This document shows, piece after piece, positions 12,977-19,950 of a DNA stretch of 19,950 bases. This DNA is from Clostridia bacterium (GTDB lineage Bacteria > Bacillota > Clostridia > Oscillospirales > CAG-272), in NCBI GenBank assembly GCA_017408535.1, contig JAFQUL010000101.1, positions 1 through 19,950 of the forward strand. Direction: 5' to 3'. The notes under the pieces were generated by a model. It saw only the letters and a list, made by a program, of their open reading frames with translations, was not told where the DNA came from and ran no database searches. A program made the translations under genes and the position numbers. Positions within the stretch are counted from its first letter, which is position 1. The number at the start of each line of letters is the position of its first letter.

Positions 12977-15190
12977 ATGAAGCGCTTTCTTGTTTTTGTT
13001 TTTGTGATTTCATTTATCTTGTCCATGTTTTCTTCCTGTGCATCGGGAAATGCTCCGGTCGATCCGGATGATACGGATATCTCTCCCGAAGAAGAGATCG
13101 CAGCAGGAAAGATATTTTACGTTTCCACGGAGGGTGATGACACCGCAGACGGAAGCAAGGAGAATCCTCTTGCTTCTATGAAGGGTGCTGTTGAGACAGT
13201 TCGCCGTTATAAGGCGGAAAACGGTCTTCCCGAGGGGGGCATCAGAGTTGAGTTTGCCGAGGGCAGATATTACGTTACCGAAAGTAACTATCTTACAAAT
13301 GAAGATTCCGGTGCTGAAGGCAAGCCTATAGTTTACTGTGCCGCAGAGGGTGCAGAGGTTATCTTTGACGGAGGTATCGCTCTCGACCCCGCCGATTTCC
13401 TTCCCGCAAACGATGAGATAAAAGCTCGTATTCAGAATGATGCGGCAAGAGAGGCGTTGCTTGAGATCGATCTTGTGGCCGCAGGCTGTTACGATCTTAC
13501 TCAGCATACCGATGCATACGGCAACGGCTGGAACAGTCACGAGCACAACCAGGAGCTTTTTGTGGATAACAAGCGTCAGACACTGGCAAAATGGCCTAAT
13601 GAAAGCGCCTACGCTACTACCGGCAGGCATGACAGTGAAACCGGCGACGCTTATCTCAATATCCCGGAAGAAAAATTCGAGCTTTGGAAGGATATTGAAA
13701 ACATCGGTTATTACGGTGCACCTGCAATAGAGTGGGATATGAGACACGTATTCCCGGGCGACGTAGAGATAGATAAAGAAAAAAAGGCATTGGTGCTTAA
13801 AGGGAAGGGCTTTGTCCCTGATGAATCCCCTTCTCTTTGGGTAAACAATATTCCCGAGGAGCTAGATGTTCCCGGTGAATATTGGTGGGATACCGACACG
13901 AATATTCTGTATTATTATCCCGACGGAGATATCAGCGAGAGCAAGATATGCTTTTCTCAGCTTGCGGCGCCTTTCTTTGCACCGTCAGATACTCATTATA
14001 TGACCTTTGACGGTCTTACCTTTGAAAACTTCAGGTCTCCCATCTTTTTTAACGAGGGTGAGGGGACGAGATTTATAAGAAACAGCCATTACGTAATAAA
14101 AAATTGCGTGTTCCGTTGCATGGGTGTTAACGCCATAGGAATTTTCTGTGATGCTGCTACCGTAAAGGACAGTGTATTTTATGAGATAGGAGCAACTGCT
14201 GTTTGTATCCGCTCCGGTGATACTAAGGCTTGGACAAACACGAATACCGTTATCACGAATAATCTTATGTACGATTTTTCACAGGTATATATGACGAATA
14301 CCCCTGCCGTAAATACCGACGGAATCGGATTTGTGGTGTCACATAACGAAATATACAACAGTACGACTCACGCTATCGATATCGGCAGCGGTGAGACTGT
14401 CGTTGAATACAATAAGATACACGATGTATGTACTGCTACCGGAGACTCAAGCGCTATATATCTCGGAAGACGCTGGGACTGGTCGGGTAATACTATAAGA
14501 TATAATTACATATATGATATTGCCGACAAGGCTCACGGCAGAGCTCCCAGTGCTATTTATATGGATGACCAGGTCAGCGGTCAGCATATATACGGAAACG
14601 TGCTTGTAAACATAGCAGGTCTCGGCGTGATCAACGGCGGCGGAAAGTATAATACGATAGAGAACAATATCTTTATAAACTGCGGTATACCGATCGGAAG
14701 CGATGACAGAGGGCTTAACTTCAGTTACGAGATCGCAATATATAATACCGGATATCTGTGGTCTTCCTTACTCGACACAGATCCGCACTCCGATATTATG
14801 CGTCTGGCAAGACCTTCTAACCTTCTTCAGGCTGAGAAAAGTGTAATATCATCTATCTACAACATAGATGATCCCGGCATCGGTTCTTACTGTACCATAC
14901 GCGGAAATGTTGCCTACGGATGTGTATCCGATGCTCCGTGGGTCGACCGTGACTACGAGGGTAATGTTTATGAGGATACGGTTACCTTTGACGGGGTCTC
15001 AAACAGTAATCCTCCGATCCGTCTTTACTGTACTACAGAGGGCAATAAACAATATCCTGCAGGTACCGATATCGGTTTCGTTGACTTTGAAAACGAAGAT
15101 TATACTCTCAGGGACGATTCGGTAGTATTTAGAGATATAATAGGATTTGAAAAAATAGATTTTACAAAAATAGGACGACTGACAAAATAA
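12977..15190 (+). CDS. Right-handed parallel beta-helix lipoprotein (polysaccharide-active candidate)
   Basis: A 737-aa lipoprotein. The signal peptide is Lys/Arg then hydrophobic, with lipobox FSSC and Cys at 21, then an acidic linker. The N-terminal domain starts IFYVSTEGDDTADGSKENPL, the entry to many pectate-lyase-like and DUF1565-type beta helices, followed by an inserted domain containing QELFVDNKRQTLAKWPN. From about residue 340 short repeats such as VIKNCVFR, VITNNLMYD, VVEYNKIHD and TIRYNYIYD mark the helix coils. The inserted segment recalls GH141-like enzymes, so a surface glycan hydrolase or lyase is plausible, not proven. I start at ATG 12977 (GGAGG 7 nt upstream); the frame is open back to 12887. 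Confidence 0.85.
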   Translation: MKRFLVFVFVISFILSMFSSCASGNAPVDPDDTDISPEEEIAAGKIFYVSTEGDDTADGSKENPLASMKGAVETVRRYKAENGLPEGGIRVEFAEGRYYVTESNYLTNEDSGAEGKPIVYCAAEGAEVIFDGGIALDPADFLPANDEIKARIQNDAAREALLEIDLVAAGCYDLTQHTDAYGNGWNSHEHNQELFVDNKRQTLAKWPNESAYATTGRHDSETGDAYLNIPEEKFELWKDIENIGYYGAPAIEWDMRHVFPGDVEIDKEKKALVLKGKGFVPDESPSLWVNNIPEELDVPGEYWWDTDTNILYYYPDGDISESKICFSQLAAPFFAPSDTHYMTFDGLTFENFRSPIFFNEGEGTRFIRNSHYVIKNCVFRCMGVNAIGIFCDAATVKDSVFYEIGATAVCIRSGDTKAWTNTNTVITNNLMYDFSQVYMTNTPAVNTDGIGFVVSHNEIYNSTTHAIDIGSGETVVEYNKIHDVCTATGDSSAIYLGRRWDWSGNTIRYNYIYDIADKAHGRAPSAIYMDDQVSGQHIYGNVLVNIAGLGVINGGGKYNTIENNIFINCGIPIGSDDRGLNFSYEIAIYNTGYLWSSLLDTDPHSDIMRLARPSNLLQAEKSVISSIYNIDDPGIGSYCTIRGNVAYGCVSDAPWVDRDYEGNVYEDTVTFDGVSNSNPPIRLYCTTEGNKQYPAGTDIGFVDFENEDYTLRDDSVVFRDIIGFEKIDFTKIGRLTK

Positions 15191-15226
15191 AAGGATAAAG
15201 TAAAAAGAAAGAAGGAAGGTGACCGA

Positions 15227-17560
15227 ATGACATACTCCGCAGACGTAGCCGTTATCGGTGCAGGACACGCAGGTGTTGAGGCGGCGCTTGCCGCGGCAAG
15301 GCTGGGTGCAGACACAGTAATATTTACAATAAATCCCGATTCGGTTGCCAATATGCCCTGTAACCCCTCTATCGGCGGATCGGGCAAGGGACATCTTGTC
15401 TACGAGCTTGACGCTCTGGGCGGTGAGATGGGCTATGCCGCCGATCAGGTCACCCTTCAGAGCCGTACTCTCAATCTCGGTAAGGGGGCGGCGGTGCATT
15501 CAAAAAGAGTACAGGCTGACCGCAACCGCTACCGTGCCATAGTGAAGCATATTCTGGAAAAGCAGAAAAACCTTCGCCTGGTAGGTGCCGAGGTCACCGA
15601 TATCGGTGTAGACCGCAGCGACGGCAGCCGTGTTACCTCAGTTACCACCGTATACGGTGACGTATGGAGAGTAAAGGCGGTCATAATCGCCGCCGGTACA
15701 TATCTTGACAGCCGTGTTTTCGTGGGTGAGGCGAATTATCCGTCAGGTCCTGACGGAATGCTCCCCGCAAAGGGACTGTCAGGTGCTCTCGCCAGAGAAG
15801 GTTTTGCTCTTCGCAGATTCAAGACCGGTACTCCCCCGAGAATACCTAAAAGCTCAATTGACCTGTCCCGGCTTGAGGAGCAGGTGGGAGAAAAGGAGAT
15901 AATCCCCTTTTCCGCCCGTACTCCTGAGGATGCTTTTGCATCTTTCAGCCAAATACCCTGTCACATAGTATATACAAATCTGAAGACCCATGAGATAATC
16001 AGAAGCAGTCTTCACCGTTCACCTCTCTATTCCGGGGTGATCCACGGCACGGGCCCCAGATACTGTCCTTCTATTGAGGACAAGGTGGTTCGCTTTGCCT
16101 CCAAGGAGCGGCATCAGCTTTTCCTTGAGCCTCTGGGGTACGACACCGAGGAGATGTATCTCGGCGGTTTTTCCAGCTCGCTTCCCGGGGACGTGCAGTA
16201 TGAGATGCTTCACACTCTTCCCGGCTTTGAGGAAGCACAGATCATCAGATACGCATACGCTATCGAGTATGACTGTATCGATCCTCTGGAGCTTCACAGC
16301 ACTCTTGAGACCAAGCGTATCGCCGGTCTTTTCGGCGCGGGACAGTTTAACGGTACCTCCGGTTATGAGGAGGCGGCTGTCCAGGGTCTGCTTGCGGGCA
16401 TCAACGCTGTCCGCGGCATTGAGGGCAAGGAGGGCATCACCCTTTCCCGCGGCTCCTCCTATATAGGCACTCTCATTGACGATCTGGTTACCAAGGGGAC
16501 CGAGGAACCCTACAGAATAATGACCTCCCGCTCGGAATACAGACTTCTGCTCCGCCAGGATAACGCAGACGTGCGTCTTTGCGACATCGGTCACGAGGTT
16601 GGTCTGCTGTCAGACGAGAGCTATGAAAAATATCTTGAAAAGCAGGCACGTATAGAAGAAGAGAAAAAGAGAGCGGAAAGGACGGTCATCCCCCCCTCAG
16701 CTGCTCTTTCAGAGAGGCTGACCGAGCTGGGCACGGCTCCCACAGATACAGGAGTCACATTAGCTGATCTTCTGAGACGCCCCCAGCTTGACTATGCCTC
16801 GCTTAGCGACTTTGATCCATCCCGTCCTCCACTTACCCGGGGAGAGATCAAGACCGCCGAGACGGATATAAAATACGAGGGATATATCAGACGGCAGAAG
16901 GCAGAGGTTGCCGCCGCCGCACGGCTGGAGGGCAAAAAGCTCCCTGAGGGTGTGGATTATTCCGAAATATCCGGTCTACGCCTTGAGGCGGCGCAGAAGC
17001 TTAATAAATTCAGACCCAAAAATATCGGCCAGGCCTCGAGAATATCCGGTGTAAATCCGGCGGATATCTCAGTGCTTCTCATCTGGCTGTCCCAGCACCC
17101 GGAAAAGCAGGAAAAGAGAAAGGAAAAGTCCTGCGGGTGTCTCGTGTTTACCGCAGAGGGCGGAAAGCCCTCCCTTCTCCTTATCCGCAACAAGCGGGCA
17201 GGGAATATCTCCTTCCCCAAGGGTCACGTCGAAGAGGGTGAGACCGAGCGGCAGACGGCAGAGAGAGAGCTTTTTGAGGAAACGGGAGTGTCTCTTAAGA
17301 TAACCGAGCCCTTCCGCACGGCGATAAACTATAAGATCTCGGCAGATGCCCTCAAGGACGTAGTGTACTTTGCGGCACTTTCTGACAGAGTAGCTCTTAC
17401 CCCGCAGGAGGCTGAGATATCCGAGATCTTCTGGGTAGAGCTTGACCGGGTGGAGGATATGCTTCTCTACGACAACGAAAAAGAGGTATACAAAAAGGCT
17501 TATTCATATATGAAGAGCAAGTATCCCATCCTTTTCGGAGATAAGGAAAAAAACGAATAA
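15227..17560 (+). CDS. mnmG: MnmG (GidA) tRNA-modification enzyme fused to a NUDIX hydrolase domain
   Basis: A 777-aa protein. Residues 1-625 are a full MnmG, the FAD enzyme that with MnmE builds the cmnm5 group on uridine 34 of certain tRNAs: dinucleotide motif VIGAGHAGVEAA, PCNPSIGGSGKGHL with Cys45, RYCPSIEDKV with Cys280, AGQFNGTSGYEEAAVQG and the C-terminal helical domain ending ISVLLIWLSQHPEK. After a short charged linker (KQEKRKEK) residues 635-770 form a NUDIX domain with a perfect box GX5EX7REUXEEXGU at 666-688, resembling Ap4A or nucleotide hydrolases. Normal MnmG ends near 625-640. AAGGAAGGTGA precedes the ATG. It lies 36 bp after the beta-helix gene with no terminator between, so readthrough is possible. 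Confidence 0.93.
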   Translation: MTYSADVAVIGAGHAGVEAALAAARLGADTVIFTINPDSVANMPCNPSIGGSGKGHLVYELDALGGEMGYAADQVTLQSRTLNLGKGAAVHSKRVQADRNRYRAIVKHILEKQKNLRLVGAEVTDIGVDRSDGSRVTSVTTVYGDVWRVKAVIIAAGTYLDSRVFVGEANYPSGPDGMLPAKGLSGALAREGFALRRFKTGTPPRIPKSSIDLSRLEEQVGEKEIIPFSARTPEDAFASFSQIPCHIVYTNLKTHEIIRSSLHRSPLYSGVIHGTGPRYCPSIEDKVVRFASKERHQLFLEPLGYDTEEMYLGGFSSSLPGDVQYEMLHTLPGFEEAQIIRYAYAIEYDCIDPLELHSTLETKRIAGLFGAGQFNGTSGYEEAAVQGLLAGINAVRGIEGKEGITLSRGSSYIGTLIDDLVTKGTEEPYRIMTSRSEYRLLLRQDNADVRLCDIGHEVGLLSDESYEKYLEKQARIEEEKKRAERTVIPPSAALSERLTELGTAPTDTGVTLADLLRRPQLDYASLSDFDPSRPPLTRGEIKTAETDIKYEGYIRRQKAEVAAAARLEGKKLPEGVDYSEISGLRLEAAQKLNKFRPKNIGQASRISGVNPADISVLLIWLSQHPEKQEKRKEKSCGCLVFTAEGGKPSLLLIRNKRAGNISFPKGHVEEGETERQTAERELFEETGVSLKITEPFRTAINYKISADALKDVVYFAALSDRVALTPQEAEISEIFWVELDRVEDMLLYDNEKEVYKKAYSYMKSKYPILFGDKEKNE

Positions 17561-17565
17561 CGAGA

Positions 17566-17601
17566 AAAAAGACAGAGAAAAGAAAGATTCTCTGTCTTTT
17601 T
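17566..17601. terminator. Bidirectional terminator after mnmG
   Basis: AAAAAGACAGAGA (17566-17578) pairs exactly with TCTCTGTCTTTTT (17589-17601), 13 bp. It also serves the minus-strand ORF ending at 17626. Confidence 0.88.
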
Positions 17602-17625
17602 ATAATGCTTTTCCGATATTTTCTT

Positions 17626-17829
17626 TTATATAAATTCAAAGCTGGAGAGAGAGGTACTGCAGACACCTCTATAGGTAAAGAATATGGAATGCACGCCCTT
17701 CGGTATGGTGATGGGGGCGGAGACCTCATCCCAGAAGTTTATTTTCCTTGTGGGGACCCTGGCAAGAACCTCGCCGTCCGGAACGTACTCCCAGGAGGGC
17801 ATATAAGGGTTAAAAGCCTGTTTTTTCAT
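17626..17829 (-). pseudogene. Remnant of a GH43-type glycosidase: two ends joined in frame
   Basis: A 67-aa ORF. Residues 1-20 (MKKQAFNPYMPSWEYVPDGE) look like the extreme N-terminus of clostridial GH43 glycosidases, which from memory often begin NPYLPSWEYIPDGEP and run on to a YVYGSHD segment. Here the text switches after PDGE to VLARVPTRK...SAPITIPKGVHSIFFTYRG...LSSFEFI, which looks like the last strands of a CBM6-like C-terminal domain. The catalytic five-blade propeller is absent, consistent with a large in-frame deletion, perhaps at a PDGE-coding microhomology. GGAG lies before ATG 17829. It is still open and cotranscribed with the ORF upstream. It could instead be a novel small protein. 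Confidence 0.6.
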
Positions 17830-17857
17830 AGTGATCTCCATTTCGCTGATCAGAATC

Positions 17858-18034
17858 TTATTTTGTTTCCTCGATCACCGTGTAGCACAGCATTTCGTAG
17901 TGAAGTCTTGTCCCTACGTCAACTCCGGGCGGGAGAAGCGCCATAGCGATAAAAACATCCTCTTTTTCTCCGTCTGCTCGGAGATAAGCGTACTCCCCCT
18001 CGATTTTTACAATTGTATAATCCTTCGGTTCCAT
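17858..18034 (-). CDS. Small DUF3006-like protein (58 aa)
   Basis: A 58-aa acidic protein, MEPKDYTIVKIEGEYAYLRADG... with ALLPPGVDVGTRLHYEM. The pattern of a strand pair, an acidic turn, then LLP.GV..G..L resembles DUF3006-type small beta-barrel proteins of Firmicutes, whose function is unknown. I start at ATG 18034 because GAGG lies 8 nt upstream; the frame is open to 18103 but those residues lack a ribosome-binding site. A consensus promoter lies about 100 bp upstream, giving a leader of about 90 nt with small hairpins. The GH43-like remnant follows 28 bp downstream in the same transcript. Confidence 0.7.
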   Translation of the reverse strand: MEPKDYTIVKIEGEYAYLRADGEKEDVFIAMALLPPGVDVGTRLHYEMLCYTVIEETK

Positions 18035-18132
18035 ATGTTTTGCCTCACTTTTATTCAGCATATATCTTTGCCGGCTGTAAGCCGACGGTAGGTAAACAGC
18101 CATTCCGGAAAATCCGGTGCATTAATAAGAAC

Positions 18133-18161
18133 ATTATATAGCAGGGAAAAGGGGTTGTCAA
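18133..18161 (-). promoter_or_regulatory. Promoter of the DUF3006-like/GH43-remnant unit
   Basis: On the minus strand TTGACA (18161-18156) and TATAAT (18138-18133) are perfect hexamers with 17-bp spacing; predicted start near 18126. Confidence 0.85.
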
Positions 18162-18260
18162 TATGCGAAAGCGGCAGCCGCAGCCGTAAAGCAGGTTTTA
18201 ATTTCTTGCGAGATCCGAACGGCATCGCCGTTCGTCCTACGGGTTTCTACTGCGTCCGCC

Positions 18261-18358
18261 CGTGTCATTCTGAGCGGAGCGAAGCATAGTCGAACTGCGA
18301 AGCAGCACCGAGCAAAGCGAAGGCGGGATCTCTGGCGGACTCCGCTCAAAATGACACG
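18261..18358. repeat. 98-bp palindromic element with 18-bp inverted ends
   Basis: CGTGTCATTCTGAGCGGA (18261-18278) is the inverted complement of TCCGCTCAAAATGACACG (18341-18358) with one mismatch. The TCATTCTGAGCG...GCGAAG wording is a widespread bacterial intergenic repeat type, from memory. There is no ORF inside, so if mobile it would be non-autonomous. Confidence 0.8.
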
Positions 18359-18487
18359 CAGGGGATAGCACCTTCCGAAAAAATGCCAAAAGAAGTACGG
18401 GCGTTTTGTTCGTGTTCCTTTTCACACCCCTTGCCAGCAAGGTATAGTATGTTTCACCTTGTAGTTTTACTGTCGGGCGGCAACATA

Positions 18488-18587
18488 GCCTCGCCCTATG
18501 GGAGAGGTGGCAGCCGTAGGCTGACGGAGAGGGTAATATTCACGCCCTCTCACCCGCTATCGCGGGAGCTCTCCCAGAGTGAGAACC
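18488..18587. repeat. Cloverleaf-shaped intergenic repeat element
   Basis: An outer stem GGGAGAG/CTCTCCC (18500-18506/18569-18575) encloses three hairpins: CAGCC-gta-GGCTG (18511-18523), GAGAGGG/CCCTCTC (18527-18551) and CCCGC-tatc-GCGGG (18553-18566). The outer stem extends with mismatches to 18488 and 18587. The wording GGGAGAGGTGGCAGCC...CGGAGAGGG recalls a repeat abundant in gut Clostridia. Confidence 0.8.
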
Positions 18588-18647
18588 TTTGGTTTGTACG
18601 TTTCGAAAGCCCCGCTTCTTTTCTTGACAAGCACTGTTTTGTGGGCG

Positions 18648-18676
18648 CAAAAACGAAGCCCCGCGCGAAGCGGGGC
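18648..18676 (-). terminator. Terminator of the second XRE gene
   Basis: On the minus strand GCCCCGC-ttcgc-GCGGGGC (18676-18658) is followed by TTCGTTTTTG, just after the XRE stop at 18683. A second GCCCCGCTTC on the plus strand at 18609-18618 could pair with GAAGCGGGGC (18667-18676) as an alternative fold. Confidence 0.75.
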
Positions 18677-18682
18677 AAAATA

Positions 18683-19738
18683 TTATCCTAAAGCTTGCAA
18701 TCTATTTTTTATTGCTTGTAATCTTTCATCGGAACGCAAGCACTCAAACCGAGGATTTTCATCCAAGGAACAAAGGAAACCGTAAGCCATACTATATTCG
18801 TCACTACTGCCGCTCTGTGAAGAATCATATTTCAATCCACGAACCAAAAGAGATGTATGTTCGATATTCGTGAAGTTCTGATATTTTTCCATATGCTCAC
18901 ACATCTTGTCGAGCTCATCAAAGGCTTGATCTATCTTGCCCATTTCTGACGAACTTATCGCCATATCACGACAAAGCCTTCCAAGACGATTTTCGAAAAA
19001 TCCGAAATCACCATCCGAGAAGATTAAATGATAAAATTTATACAATGTTTCTCTTATAGAGTGCCGCTCCTCTGCGGTATATCCAGCTTCCTGGCACTGG
19101 ATCATATTGTGAGAGAGTCTAAGCATAGTATCGCATACATTCCAAAAATACCAACGACAATGCTCAACCAATTCTTTGCCTTTTAACACGGAAGAAAGCA
19201 GATCTCTGTTGCACGGAACCATCTTTGCATATTCTACTGCTTTTTCATCATTTCCTAATTTTGAATAAGTAAGGGCAAGCATTTGAATAGCACCGTAGCG
19301 AATTTCCAAAGAATCCCTTTTCAGAAGCTTGGTAGCAATACAAATAATTTCCTCGCTGTTCTTTTTGTGGTCAACAGCCCACAAATCATACATTAAGTTG
19401 TATAGCACATCTTCATCATTTGGATATTTCTTTTGCATCTCGCGACAAAGTTCAAGACGTTCTTTACGTTTGCCCATGTTAATCAGCACCTGTGCCTGCT
19501 TCTTGAAGGATTCGATATCCTCCTGCTTTCGCAAAGAATTACAGCCCAAAATATCGTCTACCGTTACTTCATAATAAGATGCAATATATGGGAGAAGTGC
19601 AATATCAGGAAATCCGTCGCCACGCTCCCATTTCGAAACCGCTTGCACGGATATACCAATATGATTAGCGAGATCGTCTTGTGTATTGCCGCGTTCTTTA
19701 CGCAATTTTCTTAAATTTTCGCTAATTTTAAGTTCCAT
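18683..19738 (-). CDS. XRE-family transcriptional regulator with C-terminal helical (TPR-like) domain, second gene
   Basis: A 351-aa protein. The N-terminal Cro/C1 helix-turn-helix (ISENLRKLRKERGNTQDDLA then VSKWERGDGFPDIALLP) covers residues 1-65. A long helical domain with TPR-like pairs follows (LALTYSKLGNDEKAVEYAKM, SEMGKIDQAFDELDKMCEH). I prefer ATG 19738, with GGAGG 5 nt upstream, over an in-frame TTG at 19765. Plan and C-terminal end (FECLRSDERLQAIKNR) resemble the regulator at 1341-2498 but sequence identity is modest. It is monocistronic, with a terminator right after the stop and a palindrome over the -35, so autoregulation is plausible. Ligand and targets unknown. Confidence 0.88.
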   Translation of the reverse strand: MELKISENLRKLRKERGNTQDDLANHIGISVQAVSKWERGDGFPDIALLPYIASYYEVTVDDILGCNSLRKQEDIESFKKQAQVLINMGKRKERLELCREMQKKYPNDEDVLYNLMYDLWAVDHKKNSEEIICIATKLLKRDSLEIRYGAIQMLALTYSKLGNDEKAVEYAKMVPCNRDLLSSVLKGKELVEHCRWYFWNVCDTMLRLSHNMIQCQEAGYTAEERHSIRETLYKFYHLIFSDGDFGFFENRLGRLCRDMAISSSEMGKIDQAFDELDKMCEHMEKYQNFTNIEHTSLLVRGLKYDSSQSGSSDEYSMAYGFLCSLDENPRFECLRSDERLQAIKNRLQALG

Positions 19739-19782
19739 ATTTTCCTCCAAGGTATAAAGTAACAAGCGCCTGTTCTGATTAT

Positions 19783-19814
19783 ATTATATCACATATTCAG
19801 TGTTATTCAATAAC
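19783..19814 (-). promoter_or_regulatory. Promoter and possible operator of the second XRE gene
   Basis: On the minus strand TTGAAT (19810-19805) and TATAAT (19788-19783) are 16 bp apart. The -35 lies inside the 13-bp palindrome GTTATTCAATAAC (19802-19814), a candidate autoregulatory site. Confidence 0.6.
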
Positions 19815-19856
19815 GGCATTGTTTAATTTTGGTTGAAAATATCAACGGAACGTATA

Positions 19857-19890
19857 AAAGGCGTACCTGCTCTATCGCAGGTACGCCTTT
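19857..19890. terminator. Terminator of the partial gene at the right edge
   Basis: AAAGGCGTACCTGC (19857-19870) pairs exactly with GCAGGTACGCCTTT (19877-19890), 14 bp with a 6-nt loop; it lies 13 bp after a minus-strand stop codon. Confidence 0.82.
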
Positions 19891-19902
19891 GCGTGCTTTT
19901 TC

Positions 19903-19950
19903 TTATGCAAACCCTCTTGATTTTAAAAAGTCATAGCTGCGTTTTAAGCA
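19903..19950 (-). CDS. C-terminal end of a gene running off the window
   Basis: The minus strand from the window edge reads 15 codons, CLKRSYDFLKSRGFA, then TAA at 19905-19903, followed 13 bp later by a strong terminator. The basic, helical ending looks like real protein, but too little is present to name a family. Confidence 0.5.
   Translation of the reverse strand, partial: CLKRSYDFLKSRGFA

Larger units (their letters stand above)
18162..18657. other. Gene-free interval packed with palindromic repeats
   Basis: No gene is supported. It contains a perfect 8-bp hairpin CGAACGGC-atc-GCCGTTCG (18216-18234), a 98-bp element with inverted ends (18261-18358), and a 100-bp cloverleaf element (18488-18587). 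Only 18360-18480 is plain sequence, with nothing recognised. The plus strand stays open in places, but those frames only follow the repeats. Confidence 0.75.

Noticed and set aside
13010..13747. A 245-codon minus-strand open frame
   Set aside because: Shadow of the beta-helix lipoprotein gene; no motif and no promoter or ribosome-binding site.
16019..16594. A 191-codon minus-strand open frame
   Set aside because: Antisense shadow within mnmG.
18383..18785. Plus-strand open frames of 68-102 codons
   Set aside because: They run through the cloverleaf repeat and the antisense of the XRE gene; composition follows the repeats rather than protein.

Overview
The window reads as chromosomal DNA of a Gram-positive anaerobe of the Clostridia, probably an uncultured gut Eubacteriales/Oscillospiraceae-type genome. 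This is inferred from strong GGAGG ribosome-binding sites, near-consensus TTGACA/TATAAT promoters, lipobox lipoproteins with acidic Thr/Glu-rich linkers, XRE regulators with long C-terminal helical domains, a TxpA/Fst-type small hydrophobic toxin, and many short palindromic intergenic repeats. No IS transposase, CRISPR array, rRNA or phage gene was seen.

Left end (1-1340). A tRNA-Leu(CAG) gene lies in rearranged surroundings. A 158-bp unit containing the first 14 nt of the tRNA is repeated upstream. The tRNA 3' end lies inside a 28-bp-arm perfect inverted repeat, and a decayed copy of its T-arm plus terminator lies about 200 bp downstream. Next comes a compact type I toxin-antitoxin module: a 28-residue hydrophobic peptide on the minus strand, a convergent antisense RNA on the plus strand, a shared terminator and an alternative-pairing leader. 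Direct repeats (three copies) flank it. I regard this as the most distinctive system here.

Middle (1341-11461). In order: an XRE regulator (-); a coupled MaoC-like dehydratase/nitroreductase pair (+); a tandem pair of Dcr2-like metallophosphoesterase paralogues (-), one with GNHD changed to GNHA; an esterase lipoprotein (+); an array of hairpins; a RhlE-like DEAD-box helicase (-). Divergent from the helicase is an SPFH membrane protein followed by an Arc-like ribbon-helix-helix protein (+); the best-placed start codon of the SPFH gene is followed two codons later by TAA. A GNAT acetyltransferase and a small acidic lipoprotein follow, both on the minus strand.

Right part (11672-19950). In order: a PurM/AIR-synthase-like protein of the longer Bacteroidetes-style type (+); a beta-helix lipoprotein (+); MnmG fused in frame to a complete C-terminal NUDIX domain (+). 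Then on the minus strand come a 58-aa DUF3006-like protein and a 67-aa ORF that looks like a GH43 glycosidase reduced to its two ends, then about 650 bp packed with palindromic repeats, a second XRE regulator, and the last 15 codons of a gene running off the window.

Most genes are single transcription units bounded by bidirectional terminators. The units that look like operons are MaoC-nitroreductase, the two phosphoesterases, SPFH-Arc, and the two small minus-strand ORFs at 17.6-18.0 kb. The polysaccharide-related items (esterase lipoprotein, beta-helix lipoprotein, GH43 remnant) suggest a carbohydrate-degrading lifestyle, but this is inference.
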